NCBI GenBank assembly: GCA_938091715.1 | Contig: CALKMT010000160.1 | Span: 1-7,788 of the forward strand | Length of the DNA stretch: 7,788 bases | From: an uncultured Litorivicinus sp. | GTDB taxonomy: Bacteria > Pseudomonadota > Gammaproteobacteria > Pseudomonadales > Litorivicinaceae | Direction: 5' to 3' | Shown here: positions 1 to 6,427 of the stretch, piece after piece | Numbering within the stretch: position 1 is the first letter of the stretch | Layout of the letters: every line of letters starts with the position of its first letter | Translations under genes and position numbers: made by a program | The notes under the pieces: model-generated | Databases searched by the model: none | What the model was told of the DNA's origin: nothing | The model's input: the letters and a program-made list of their open reading frames with translations, nothing else

Positions 1-60
1 CTGGGTGTGTTGATCGGCGAATCCTTTGACCGGGTTCAGGCCCTGGATGGCAAGTGGTGA
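1..60 (+). CDS. C-terminal end of an unidentified protein (partial, 5' end outside window)
   Basis: Reading from base 1 gives 19 codons and a TGA at 58-60, ending in ...ESFDRVQALDGKW. The other two plus frames hit stops within the first 27 bases, so only this frame stays open up to the stop. An intrinsic terminator starts about 20 bases after the stop, which supports a real gene end here. The fragment is too short to assign a family and I do not recognise it. Confidence 0.5.
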   Translation: MGVLIGESFDRVQALDGKW

Positions 61-81
61 GTCGCTAAGATCGAGCGAAAG

Positions 82-106
82 AGGGGGCGGCGACGCCCCT
101 TTTTTT
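82..106 (+). terminator. Intrinsic terminator of the upstream gene
   Basis: A GC-rich hairpin, GGGGCG (84-89) and CGCCCC (94-99), closes on a GCGA tetraloop of the GNRA type. It can be extended by a G-T and an A-T pair and runs straight into seven T residues (100-106). It lies about 22 bases after the stop codon at 58-60 and isolates that gene from the next one at 201. Promoter-like hexamers between 107 and 200 are not convincing. Confidence 0.9.
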
Positions 107-200
107 CGTCTGAATTTCTCCATCCGTTCTTCACGCTGTCTACGATATTGCCGCCTGATGGCTGACTAGCATTGTCCTAAACCCCATTAGGAGCGAATGC

Positions 201-809
201 ATGAACCCAAAATCTGGCCTGTTGGCCATGTTACTCAGCACGACCGCCCTGGCCGGTGTCCAGGAATCTGAATGGCAATTGGAACAACTCGAGGGCGGAA
301 CGCGCCTGAGTATTTATGCGGATGTGACCTGGGGCAACCAGATGTCGATCTATGTGCCCCGCGGTCATTGTGCCGGGCAATTGGATTTTTGGTTTGCCAC
401 CTATAACGCCGGGGTACTGCCGCCCTATGAGGGGCAAAAGATCCCGGTTCGCTTTGCCGCGGTGCATCCCTCGGGGACCGACGAGTTCAATGCCTCGACC
501 CGGCTGGCGGCAGTGTTAGAAGATCCTTTTGATCTGGGTAACACCGAGCACATGAATATTGCCATTCTGACCGTCGGCGAGATTCGGGACGTTTTTGAAT
601 TTGCCCGCATCGTCGAAGAGCGCCAATGGACCGGTTTTCAGGCCACGGCGCCGGATGATGCTCTGTTTGACGTGCCCCACGAGAGTTGGAGCACCGACGG
701 GCTGAGCACGGTGCTGCGCCAAGTACCCGGCTGTCAGGGGCGCACCACGTTGGACAGCATTCCCCGGATTGGCCAGGCCACCCAGCGCGAGGTTGCACAC
801 AACAGTTGA
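201..809 (+). CDS. Putative secreted/periplasmic protein of unknown function (202 aa)
   Basis: The protein starts with a short basic N-terminus and a hydrophobic stretch ending in ALA (about residue 18), a typical Sec signal peptide with a signal peptidase I site, so the mature protein should be exported. The start is supported by AGGAG at 189-193, seven bases before the ATG. The mature part has two cysteines, C57 (in RGHC) and C178 (in PGCQG), which could form one disulfide in the periplasm. The N-terminal half looks rich in beta-strand (LSIYADVTW, MSIYVPRG, LDFWFATY). I recognise no catalytic motif and no family. The gene ends 53 bases before mscS on the same strand with no terminator between them, so co-transcription is likely. 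Whether it assists the channel or envelope stress survival cannot be read from sequence. Confidence 0.8.
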   Translation: MNPKSGLLAMLLSTTALAGVQESEWQLEQLEGGTRLSIYADVTWGNQMSIYVPRGHCAGQLDFWFATYNAGVLPPYEGQKIPVRFAAVHPSGTDEFNASTRLAAVLEDPFDLGNTEHMNIAILTVGEIRDVFEFARIVEERQWTGFQATAPDDALFDVPHESWSTDGLSTVLRQVPGCQGRTTLDSIPRIGQATQREVAHNS

Positions 810-862
810 CGTCCGCGCAGCTTTGCCTGATAAGTCACTCAACGATCAAGGTGAGGTGAGTC

Positions 863-1741
863 ATGGAGCTGTTTTGGGACACATTGGTGGGGGCCGAGGT
901 GGCGCGTATTGCAACCGCCCTGATCAAGGTCGTCGTGTTGGGCGTCTTGGCGTCACTGGCGCTGTCTTGGGTGGCGCGGCGAACCGACCGCATGGCCGAC
1001 CGGCTGCACATCGAGCCGCTGATTGCCGAGCTTGCGATCACGGCGCTCAAGGTCTTTCTGTTTTTGTTCGTACTGATCAGTGCGCTCAGCTCGTTGGGGG
1101 TGCAAACCAATACTCTGCTGGCGGCGGTCGGCGCGGCGGGCCTGGCAATTGGCCTGGCGCTGCAAAGCTCGTTGAGCAACTTGGCGGCTGGCATCCTGTT
1201 GGCGGTCAACAAGATTTTCAAAAAGGCTGACTACATCGAGGCCAACGGGGTGGCCGGCAGCGTGACCAGCATTGGCCTGTTCACCACGACCCTGCGTACC
1301 ATCGACAATCGGTCGGTCACGGTGCCCAACGATGCGCTGTTTTCCAACAACATCGTCAATTACTCGCGCTTCCCGATCCGGCGCATCGATTTGCGGGTCT
1401 CGATTGCCTACGAGGACGATGTCCAGGTGGCCTGTCAGGTGCTGACGGATCTGCTGAATCAGTCCGATGCCGTGGTCGATCACCAGGACGTGGTGGTCGG
1501 GGTCGAGAGTTTTGGCGAGTACGGGGTCAATCTTTTGGTTCGCTGTTGGGTCGGGCGAGACAACCTAAAGGCAACCGAAATGACGCTGTTGGCGGCGATC
1601 AAGCAGGCCTTTGATCAGCAGGGGATCACCATTCCCTATCCCCGGGTCGATATTTCAGGCTTGGCCGAATTCAGCCGCGCCTTGGCCCAGGGTCAGAGCG
1701 AGGCCGAAAGGGCTGGCGAGACCGTAATCGGGCCTAAGTAG
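863..1741 (+). CDS. mscS: Small-conductance mechanosensitive ion channel, MscS family
   Basis: This inner-membrane channel should open under membrane tension and release solutes on hypo-osmotic shock, as E. coli MscS does. The length (292 aa) is close to E. coli MscS (286 aa). Three membrane helices are visible: about 15-37, 58-78, and the glycine/alanine-rich pore helix TM3 at about 82-116, which contains GAAGLAIGLALQ and SLSNLAAGILL, nearly identical to the E. coli pore segment. The beta domain follows (GVAGSV, TTTLRTIDNRSVTVPN, NYSR), then the alpha/beta vestibule, ending in the family signature GITIPYPRVDI (254-264). A tail of about 28 residues after that signature is likely cytoplasmic. 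The start is set by GAGG at 853-856, six bases before the ATG. Its TAG (1739-1741) overlaps the end of the convergent TPR gene. All core motifs look intact. Confidence 0.95.
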   Translation: MELFWDTLVGAEVARIATALIKVVVLGVLASLALSWVARRTDRMADRLHIEPLIAELAITALKVFLFLFVLISALSSLGVQTNTLLAAVGAAGLAIGLALQSSLSNLAAGILLAVNKIFKKADYIEANGVAGSVTSIGLFTTTLRTIDNRSVTVPNDALFSNNIVNYSRFPIRRIDLRVSIAYEDDVQVACQVLTDLLNQSDAVVDHQDVVVGVESFGEYGVNLLVRCWVGRDNLKATEMTLLAAIKQAFDQQGITIPYPRVDISGLAEFSRALAQGQSEAERAGETVIGPK

Positions 1742-2282
1742 CCGAATCCGCCAAACCCTGGCGCGCCAGGGCTTCCCATTCGTCAAAGGCCGGGGTTTGC
1801 GGACTGACCGCCCGCAACTGGTCAATCACCTGAATCGCCTGGGTGTAACGGCCCTGGCGGATAAATATCTGGGTCAGGCCGGACAGAGCACCAAAATGGC
1901 GGGGCTCCAGGGTCAGGGTTTTGATGATGTCATCGACCGAGCCCGGCAGGTCGCCCCCTAGATAACGCAGCGTGGCGCGTTTGTTCCAGGCCTCGGCGAA
2001 TTCGGGGTGGGTGTCCAAGACCTTGTTGACCTGATCCAGCCCCCGTTTGACCTGGCCAAAACTGACCGCCTCGACCACGTCGTTGTAGATGTATTGGGAC
2101 TCGGAGTCGTCGGGAAATTCGTTCCAGTGGCGCCAAATAATTTGCTCGATTTGACGCGCGGTTTCCGGCTGTTCGGCGCTGGCCAAGGCCGCGAATAACT
2201 CGTCCAATTGCGGATGAAACTGATCCGCCTGGGCGTTGAACACCCCCAACGCAAACGCGGCTGACACGATCCAATGTTTCAT
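1734..2282 (-). CDS. Periplasmic tetratricopeptide-repeat protein (182 aa)
   Basis: The frame stays open further upstream, but the best start is the ATG at 2280-2282. It is preceded by GAGGGGG about eight bases upstream on the minus strand and opens a signal peptide, MKHWIVSAAFALGVFNAQA, ending in AQA at residue 19. The mature protein begins with a helical segment (LDELFAALASAEQPE to IEQIIWRHW) and then has two TPR-like helical hairpins at about 96-129 and 130-163, including WNKRATLRYLGGD and LEPRHFGALSGL. I recognise this pattern as a small proteobacterial exported TPR family of unknown function. It probably acts as a protein-binding scaffold in the periplasm. It lies 65 bases downstream of the sigma-54 activator on the same strand, so it may be co-transcribed. 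Its stop overlaps the mscS stop region by eight bases. Confidence 0.85.
   Translation of the reverse strand: MKHWIVSAAFALGVFNAQADQFHPQLDELFAALASAEQPETARQIEQIIWRHWNEFPDDSESQYIYNDVVEAVSFGQVKRGLDQVNKVLDTHPEFAEAWNKRATLRYLGGDLPGSVDDIIKTLTLEPRHFGALSGLTQIFIRQGRYTQAIQVIDQLRAVSPQTPAFDEWEALARQGLADSAT
1756..1771. repeat. Perfect 16-bp palindrome at the convergent mscS/TPR junction
   Basis: CCCTGGCGCGCCAGGG reads identically on both strands. In RNA it can form a six-pair stem with a CGCG loop. It starts 15 bases after the mscS stop and lies inside the last codons of the TPR gene (encoding part of ALARQG). Neither side has a T tract, so it is not a standard terminator. It could act as a 3'-end stability hairpin for mscS mRNA, or be a chance product of GC-rich coding sequence. 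Confidence 0.5.
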
Positions 2283-2347
2283 TATTATTGCCCCCTCATC
2301 CCAGGGATTGGGGCATTTGGCTGGGAAGCAAGCGGTGTGGGTCAGGG

Positions 2348-4165
2348 TCAGTTGACCGACCGCCAGCGATAAAATGTGGCCCGACTGACGCCCAATTTCT
2401 TGGCCGCGGCGCTGGCGTTGCCGCCGCAGGCTGCCAAGGCCTGGTGACACAACGCCTGATGCAAGTGATCGGTCTGCTCGGCCACGCTGGTGTCCTGGGC
2501 GGGGCGCAAGCCCAGCCAATCCGTGGCCTGGATCGTGCTGCCGTTATCCGCCACGGCGAATGTGCTGGCGCATACGCGATGGGCCTCGCGGAAGTTACCG
2601 GGCCAGGGATAGTCAAACAGGGCCTGCCAGGCGGGGTCGGATATTTTCAAATTCAGTTGCATGTCGCTCATGCATTCCCGGGCCACGGCTCGCAGGGCGG
2701 CCTCTTTGTCCTGACGCAAGCGTAGCGGTGGCAGGTGTAATTCCAGCCCGCGCAGGCGATACAGCAAGTCCTGGCGAAAGCGTCCCTGTTCGACGGCCTC
2801 GTCCAAGGCTTGGTGGCTGGCGCTGATCAGGGCGATATCGACCTGAATGGAGTGTTCCCCGCCGACCGGGGTGATGCACTGATCCTCGACCGCGCGCAAC
2901 AGCTTGGCCTGAGCATCCATGGGCATATCGCCAATCTCATCCAAAAACAGGGTGCCGCCGTTGGCCTGCTCAAAACAGCCCTTGCGCCCCTGGGGGTTGG
3001 CCCCGGTAAAGGCCCCGGGCACATAGCCAAACAACTCGGATTCGATCAGGTCGGGGGCGATGGCGGCGCAGTTCAGGACCACCATTGGGCCGCTGGCCCG
3101 TTCGCTGCTTTGGTGCATGGCCTGAGCGAAACGGTCCTTGCCGACCCCGGTTTCGCCGCTTAACAGGACGGGAATCTTGCGATCAATCAGGCGCATGCCC
3201 TGTTTGATGGTGCGGGCTAGTTTCGAGTCGCCGTGGTTCAAACGCTCCAGCGGGGTTCTGGGGGCGGGACTGGGGGGGATAAACGCGGTGTCATCCGCCG
3301 GCGCACTGGTGTCCGGCGGCACCAGGTGCCCAAAGCCTAAAAAGCAGCCGTGGCTGAAAATGGGGATATGGAACCGCAGGTCCGTGTCCGCGGTGTCCCA
3401 CAGGCTTTCCAGGGTCGGCGCGTCCAGCGCCTGGGCCAAATCAAAGCCCAGCCAATCCTGGGACAGGGCCAACGCCCGATGGCCGCTGGAGTCCAATCCC
3501 ACCACGCGCTGACGATCGTCGATGGCGTACAGCGCCAGGCCGTGTTCTTGGCTTTGGATTTCCAATTGCCAATGGGTGCGGTGGGTGTGTTTGAACCAGT
3601 TTTGTTCAATCCGTCGGGCACTTTCGGTGACCATCGCTAGGGTGTGCATGGCGCGGGTCGGGTCGCGGGAGGGGTTAACGGTCGAGGTGTCCAGAATCGC
3701 CAACAGGTTGTGCTGCTCGTCAAAAATCGGGGCCGCAGCGCAGGACAGGTTCTGGTGGGCGTGGACAAAGTGTTGGTCGCCATGAATCAGAGTCGGGCGG
3801 CGCTCGACAATGCAGGTGCCGATGCCGTTGGTGCCGCGAAAGGCCTCGCCCCAACATTGGCCCTGGGTTAGGCCGGCGGCGTTAAAGTCCTGTCGATAAG
3901 TCGAGTGGTTGTGGGTGGCGACAATGGTGCCGTTGGCGTCGGTGACAATAATGCTGTGGCCGCTGCGTCCGACCACTTGGGTCAATCGGTTGAGCTCGTT
4001 TGAGCTCATGGCCAACAGGGCCTGTGCCGGTTCCGAGGGTTTGCGCGTCGAGTCGCCTAGGGCGCTGGCGTCGTCAGGATTCAGTCCATGTCGGTCAGAG
4101 CAACGTTGCCATGACCGTTGAATGTCCTCCGATCCCAAGGGGAGTACTGCACCCAATTGACCCAT
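2348..4165 (-). CDS. Sigma-54-dependent transcriptional activator, AcoR-like (GAF / AAA+ / Fis HTH)
   Basis: This 605-residue enhancer-binding protein should activate RpoN promoters using ATP. A GAF-type sensory region spans about 55-190 (SIIVTDANGTIVATHNHS; GQCWGEAFRGTNGIGTCIVE). A second, weaker PAS-like segment lies at about 200-285. The AAA+ domain has Walker A GETGVGKD (337-344), an intact sigma-54 contact loop GAFTGA (384-389), Walker B GGTLFLDE (403-410), the FRQDLLYRL segment (463-471) and WPGNFRE (521-527). The Fis-type helix-turn-helix is at about 582-602 (NASAAAKKLGVSRATFYRW). No catalytic residue appears lost, so it should be active. A purine-rich AAGGCGG precedes the ATG (4163-4165). 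The layout matches AcoR-type regulators of acetoin or alcohol/aldehyde use. It is divergent from the aldehyde dehydrogenase, whose promoter is of sigma-54 type, so that gene is its obvious target. The effector is not known. Confidence 0.93.
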   Translation of the reverse strand: MGQLGAVLPLGSEDIQRSWQRCSDRHGLNPDDASALGDSTRKPSEPAQALLAMSSNELNRLTQVVGRSGHSIIVTDANGTIVATHNHSTYRQDFNAAGLTQGQCWGEAFRGTNGIGTCIVERRPTLIHGDQHFVHAHQNLSCAAAPIFDEQHNLLAILDTSTVNPSRDPTRAMHTLAMVTESARRIEQNWFKHTHRTHWQLEIQSQEHGLALYAIDDRQRVVGLDSSGHRALALSQDWLGFDLAQALDAPTLESLWDTADTDLRFHIPIFSHGCFLGFGHLVPPDTSAPADDTAFIPPSPAPRTPLERLNHGDSKLARTIKQGMRLIDRKIPVLLSGETGVGKDRFAQAMHQSSERASGPMVVLNCAAIAPDLIESELFGYVPGAFTGANPQGRKGCFEQANGGTLFLDEIGDMPMDAQAKLLRAVEDQCITPVGGEHSIQVDIALISASHQALDEAVEQGRFRQDLLYRLRGLELHLPPLRLRQDKEAALRAVARECMSDMQLNLKISDPAWQALFDYPWPGNFREAHRVCASTFAVADNGSTIQATDWLGLRPAQDTSVAEQTDHLHQALCHQALAACGGNASAAAKKLGVSRATFYRWRSVN

Positions 4166-4210
4166 CCCGCACCGCCTTAATTTTTATTGTTGTTTAAAGT
4201 AGCCGGTTGC

Positions 4211-4226
4211 AGTGCACCACTGCACT
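4211..4226. promoter_or_regulatory. Inverted repeat, candidate upstream activator site or autoregulatory operator
   Basis: AGTGCA-ccac-TGCACT is a perfect 6-bp inverted repeat with a 4-base centre, and CAGTG-cac-CACTG is nested inside it. It lies about 147-162 bases upstream of the predicted start of the dehydrogenase transcript, the usual distance for an enhancer-binding protein. It is also 46 bases from the activator's own start codon, so it could serve both genes. Function is inferred from position and symmetry only. Confidence 0.45.
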
Positions 4227-4255
4227 TAGTCGAAAGTCAAAGCGTGGCCAGGGAC

Positions 4256-4306
4256 TGTCTTAATTATGAGACACAAACGATCGGATGAGCGAGACACTTG
4301 AGACAG
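4256..4306. promoter_or_regulatory. Cluster of AGACA motifs, candidate activator-binding sites
   Basis: AGACA occurs at 4269-4273, 4292-4296 and 4301-4305, each preceded by G, and once inverted as TGTCT at 4256-4260. The inverted copy and the first direct copy form TGTCT-N8-AGACA. The direct copies are contained in TGAGACAC, CGAGACAC and TGAGACAG. The cluster lies about 67-117 bases upstream of the predicted sigma-54 start. It is a second candidate binding region for the divergent activator; sequence alone does not decide between this and the repeat at 4211-4226. Confidence 0.4.
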
Positions 4307-4346
4307 ATAAACACGGTTATGTGATGTAAAACAATGAGCTAGAAGC

Positions 4347-4362
4347 TGGCACGGGCTGTGCT
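4347..4362 (+). promoter_or_regulatory. Sigma-54 (-24/-12) promoter of the aldehyde dehydrogenase gene
   Basis: TGGCACG (4347-4353), four bases, then GTGCT (4358-4362) matches the RpoN consensus TGGCACG-N4-TTGCW with one mismatch. The essential GG (4348-4349) and GC (4360-4361) pairs are at the exact required spacing. Predicted transcription starts near 4373, giving a leader of about 49 bases before the ATG at 4422. The divergent gene encodes a sigma-54 activator with an intact GAFTGA loop, which supports this strongly. Confidence 0.88.
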
Positions 4363-4375
4363 GTCCATTTGAGTG

Positions 4376-4388
4376 TCGCACCATGCGA
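4376..4388 (+). repeat. Short inverted repeat in the dehydrogenase leader
   Basis: TCGCA-cca-TGCGA is a perfect 5-bp inverted repeat a few bases after the predicted transcription start. It could protect the 5' end of the mRNA as a small hairpin or bind a regulator. It is short enough to be chance. Confidence 0.3.
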
Positions 4389-4421
4389 TCACAACAATAA
4401 AGACAACACGAGGACGTCACT

Positions 4422-5936
4422 ATGTCAGTTCATGCCTATCCAGGTACCCCAGGTTCACCCCTGCAGCCCAAAGCACGCTATGGAAACTTTATCGGCGGCC
4501 AATTCGTCGAGCCCAAGAGCGGTTTGTATTTCGACAACATCTCGCCCACCAGCGGCAAGTCGATCTGTGAAATCGCCCGTTCCAATGCGGACGACGTCAA
4601 TGCTGCACTGGACGCCGCTCACGCCGCTGCGCCGGCTTGGGGCAAGACCAGCACCACCGAACGCTCGAACATTCTGAACAAAATTGCCGACACCATCGAA
4701 GCCAACCTGCATCTGTTGGCCCTGGCCGATACCCTGGACAACGGCAAGCCGATTCGTGAAACCATGAACGCCGACATCCCGTTGACCGTGGATCACTTCC
4801 GCTATTTCGCAGGCGTTATCCGCGCCCAAGAGGGCAGCATCGGCGAGATGGACGAGAACACCCTGGCGTATCACCACCACGAGCCCCTAGGCGTAGTCGC
4901 CCAGATCATTCCGTGGAACTTCCCGATTTTGATGGCGGCCTGGAAACTGGCGCCGGCATTGGCGGCCGGTAACGCCGTGGTGCTAAAACCGGCGGAGCAA
5001 ACACCCTTCAGCATCATGGTCATGATGGAGCTGATTGGGGATCTGTTGCCCGCAGGCGTGATCAACGTCGTAAACGGATTTGGTCTGGAAGCCGGTAAGC
5101 CCCTGGCCAGCAGCAACCGCGTGGCGAAAGTTGGCTTTACCGGTGAAACCACCACGGGCAAGCTGATCATGCAGTACGCCAGTGAAAACCTGATTCCGGT
5201 CACCCTGGAGCTGGGCGGCAAGAGCCCGAACGTGTTCCGCAAGGACATCATGGGCCAGAGCTCCGAGTTCATCTCAAAGTGCGTTGAGGGCTTCCTGTTG
5301 GCGTACTTCAACCAGGGCGAGGTCTGCACCTGCCCGTCGCGCGCCTTGATCCACGAGGACATCTATGACGAGTTCATGGCCATGGTCCAGGAGCGCGCCA
5401 AGCAAATCACCCAGGGCAACCCATTTGACGAGAGCACCATGGTCGGTGCCCAGGCCAGTGCCGAGCAGTACGAAAAGATCAAATCGTACCTGTCGATTGG
5501 CAAGGAAGAGGGCGCAGAAGTCCTGTTCGGTGGCGATGTGGCCGAGGGTTACGAGGACGGCTTCTATGTTCAGCCCACGGCGTTCAAGGGCCATAACAAG
5601 ATGCGCATCTTCCAAGAAGAGATCTTTGGCCCCGTGGTATCGGTCACGACCTTTAAGACCGATGAGGAAGCCATCGAAATCGCTAACGACACCCTGTACG
5701 GTTTAGGTGCGGGTGTTTGGACGGCGGATGCCAATGCGGCGTACAAGTTCGGTCGCGCCATTCAGGCCGGTCGCGTATGGACCAACTGCTATCACCAGTA
5801 CCCTGCGCACGCAGCCTTTGGTGGTTACAAGCAGTCCGGTATTGGGCGTGAGAACCACAAGATGATGTTGGAGCACTATCAGCAGACCAAGAACCTGCTG
5901 GTGTCCTACGACGAAAACCCGCTTGGGTTCTTCTAG
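4422..5936 (+). CDS. acoD: NAD(P)+-dependent aldehyde dehydrogenase, AcoD/ExaC/AldB type
   Basis: The enzyme should oxidise a short-chain aldehyde, most likely acetaldehyde to acetate, in the cytoplasm. Length (504 aa) fits the AcoD/ExaC/AldB group (about 506-512 aa). Visible motifs are IIPWNFP with the oxyanion asparagine N166, the cofactor lysine in VLKPAEQTP (K189), the cofactor loop GFTGETTTG (238-246), the general base E263 in LELGGKSPN, catalytic C302 in FNQGEVCTCPSR, and EEIFGPV (399-405). The C-terminus (QAGRVWTNCYHQYPAHAAFGGYKQSG to LLVSYDENPLGFF) is typical of the group. From memory it resembles Cupriavidus AcoD most, but residues 273-298 just before the catalytic cysteine differ, which might alter substrate choice. 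AGGA at 4411-4414 sets the ATG. A sigma-54 promoter lies upstream and a DUF779 gene downstream. The name acoD is by similarity only; no acoABC genes are in view. Confidence 0.95.
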   Translation: MSVHAYPGTPGSPLQPKARYGNFIGGQFVEPKSGLYFDNISPTSGKSICEIARSNADDVNAALDAAHAAAPAWGKTSTTERSNILNKIADTIEANLHLLALADTLDNGKPIRETMNADIPLTVDHFRYFAGVIRAQEGSIGEMDENTLAYHHHEPLGVVAQIIPWNFPILMAAWKLAPALAAGNAVVLKPAEQTPFSIMVMMELIGDLLPAGVINVVNGFGLEAGKPLASSNRVAKVGFTGETTTGKLIMQYASENLIPVTLELGGKSPNVFRKDIMGQSSEFISKCVEGFLLAYFNQGEVCTCPSRALIHEDIYDEFMAMVQERAKQITQGNPFDESTMVGAQASAEQYEKIKSYLSIGKEEGAEVLFGGDVAEGYEDGFYVQPTAFKGHNKMRIFQEEIFGPVVSVTTFKTDEEAIEIANDTLYGLGAGVWTADANAAYKFGRAIQAGRVWTNCYHQYPAHAAFGGYKQSGIGRENHKMMLEHYQQTKNLLVSYDENPLGFF

Positions 5937-5949
5937 GCCGACAGTCGGC
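5937..5949 (+). repeat. Small hairpin just after the dehydrogenase stop
   Basis: GCCGAC-a-GTCGGC is a perfect inverted repeat beginning at the base after the TAG stop. It precedes the main terminator by two bases, so the dehydrogenase mRNA would end in two stacked hairpins. It may add 3'-end stability. Confidence 0.45.
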
Positions 5950-5951
5950 AT

Positions 5952-5980
5952 ACGGGCGGCTTCGGTCGCCCGTTTTGTTT
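5952..5980 (+). terminator. Intrinsic terminator between aldehyde dehydrogenase and DUF779 genes
   Basis: ACGGGCG (5952-5958) pairs with CGCCCGT (5967-5973). The stem can extend by G-T and C-G pairs to a nine-pair helix capped by a UUCG tetraloop (5961-5964). TTTGTTT follows directly. The imperfect T tract suggests partial read-through into the DUF779 gene that starts 16 bases later. Confidence 0.85.
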
Positions 5981-5995
5981 GGGAGTAAGTGAAAG

Positions 5996-6412
5996 ATGTA
6001 TCAAGTTGAACGTGTCAGTTGCACCGATGCGACATTGGAATTGATCGAGTCGCTGTTGCCCATTCACGGTCCGCTGATGTTTCACCAGTCCGGCGGCTGT
6101 TGCGATGGGTCGGCGCCGATGTGTTATCCCCGGGGCGAATTCAAAGTAGGCTCGCGGGATATTTTTCTGGGCATGGTCGGCGGCCAGCCCTTTTATATCG
6201 CCCACGATCAGTGGGAGTACTGGTCGCACACACACCTGATCATTGATGTCGTGCCCGGACGGGGCGGCATGTTTTCGGTCGAGGGCCCAACGGGCAAGCG
6301 TTTTTTGACGCGCTCGCGCCTGTACACCGAAGCGGAATCGCAAGTCATGGGCCAGGACGAGTTGTTGCAGGGCTCGGCGGGTGTTGAAGGCGTCAAAGCG
6401 ACAACGGACTGA
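5996..6412 (+). CDS. DUF779 family protein
   Basis: The 138-residue protein carries the family hallmark at about 28-48, MFHQSGGCCDGSAPMCYPRGE, with H30, C35, C36 and C43 close together. A second conserved block, FYIAHDQWEYWSHTHLIIDVVPGRGGMFSVEGPTG, follows at 66-100. DUF779 genes are commonly found next to AcoD/ExaC-type aldehyde dehydrogenases, as here, but the biochemical role is not established to my knowledge. The histidine/cysteine cluster would suit metal or thiol chemistry, for example helping the dehydrogenase's catalytic cysteine; that is speculation. The last 28 residues or so, after FLTRSRLY, look less conserved. There is no signal peptide, so it should be cytoplasmic. The ribosome site is weak: GGGAG at 5981-5985 lies ten bases from the ATG. 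A terminator separates it from the dehydrogenase, so expression is probably lower or uses its own weak promoter. Confidence 0.9.
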   Translation: MYQVERVSCTDATLELIESLLPIHGPLMFHQSGGCCDGSAPMCYPRGEFKVGSRDIFLGMVGGQPFYIAHDQWEYWSHTHLIIDVVPGRGGMFSVEGPTGKRFLTRSRLYTEAESQVMGQDELLQGSAGVEGVKATTD

Positions 6413-6427
6413 GTCGCGGCTGTTATT

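Noticed and set aside
107..200. Sigma-70 promoter for the gene at 201
   Set aside because: Hexamers such as TTGCCG (148-153) and TAGCAT (167-172) are only 13 bases apart, and TACGAT (141-146) lacks a -35 partner, so none is supportable.
953..1483. Minus-strand 176-residue frame opposite mscS
   Set aside because: It lies entirely antisense to the well-supported channel gene and is rich in Q, R, D and H as expected for a complement of membrane-protein codons.
2299..2326. Inverted repeat TCCCAG...CTGGGA between the activator and TPR genes
   Set aside because: The stem is six pairs with a 16-base loop and no T tract follows on the minus strand. It is too weak to call a terminator.
2283..2519. 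Longer start for the TPR protein on the minus strand
   Set aside because: The extra 79 residues overlap the activator's HTH coding sequence in another frame, are arginine/glycine-rich, and would bury a clear signal peptide that has its own ribosome site.
2288..2725. Plus-strand 145-residue frame opposite the end of the activator gene
   Set aside because: It is a shadow of the strongly conserved AAA+/HTH coding sequence on the minus strand; the composition is typical of antisense GC-rich frames and no family motif is visible.
4455..4880. Minus-strand frames opposite the aldehyde dehydrogenase
   Set aside because: They are shadows of a highly conserved dehydrogenase gene and carry no independent start signals or recognisable domains.
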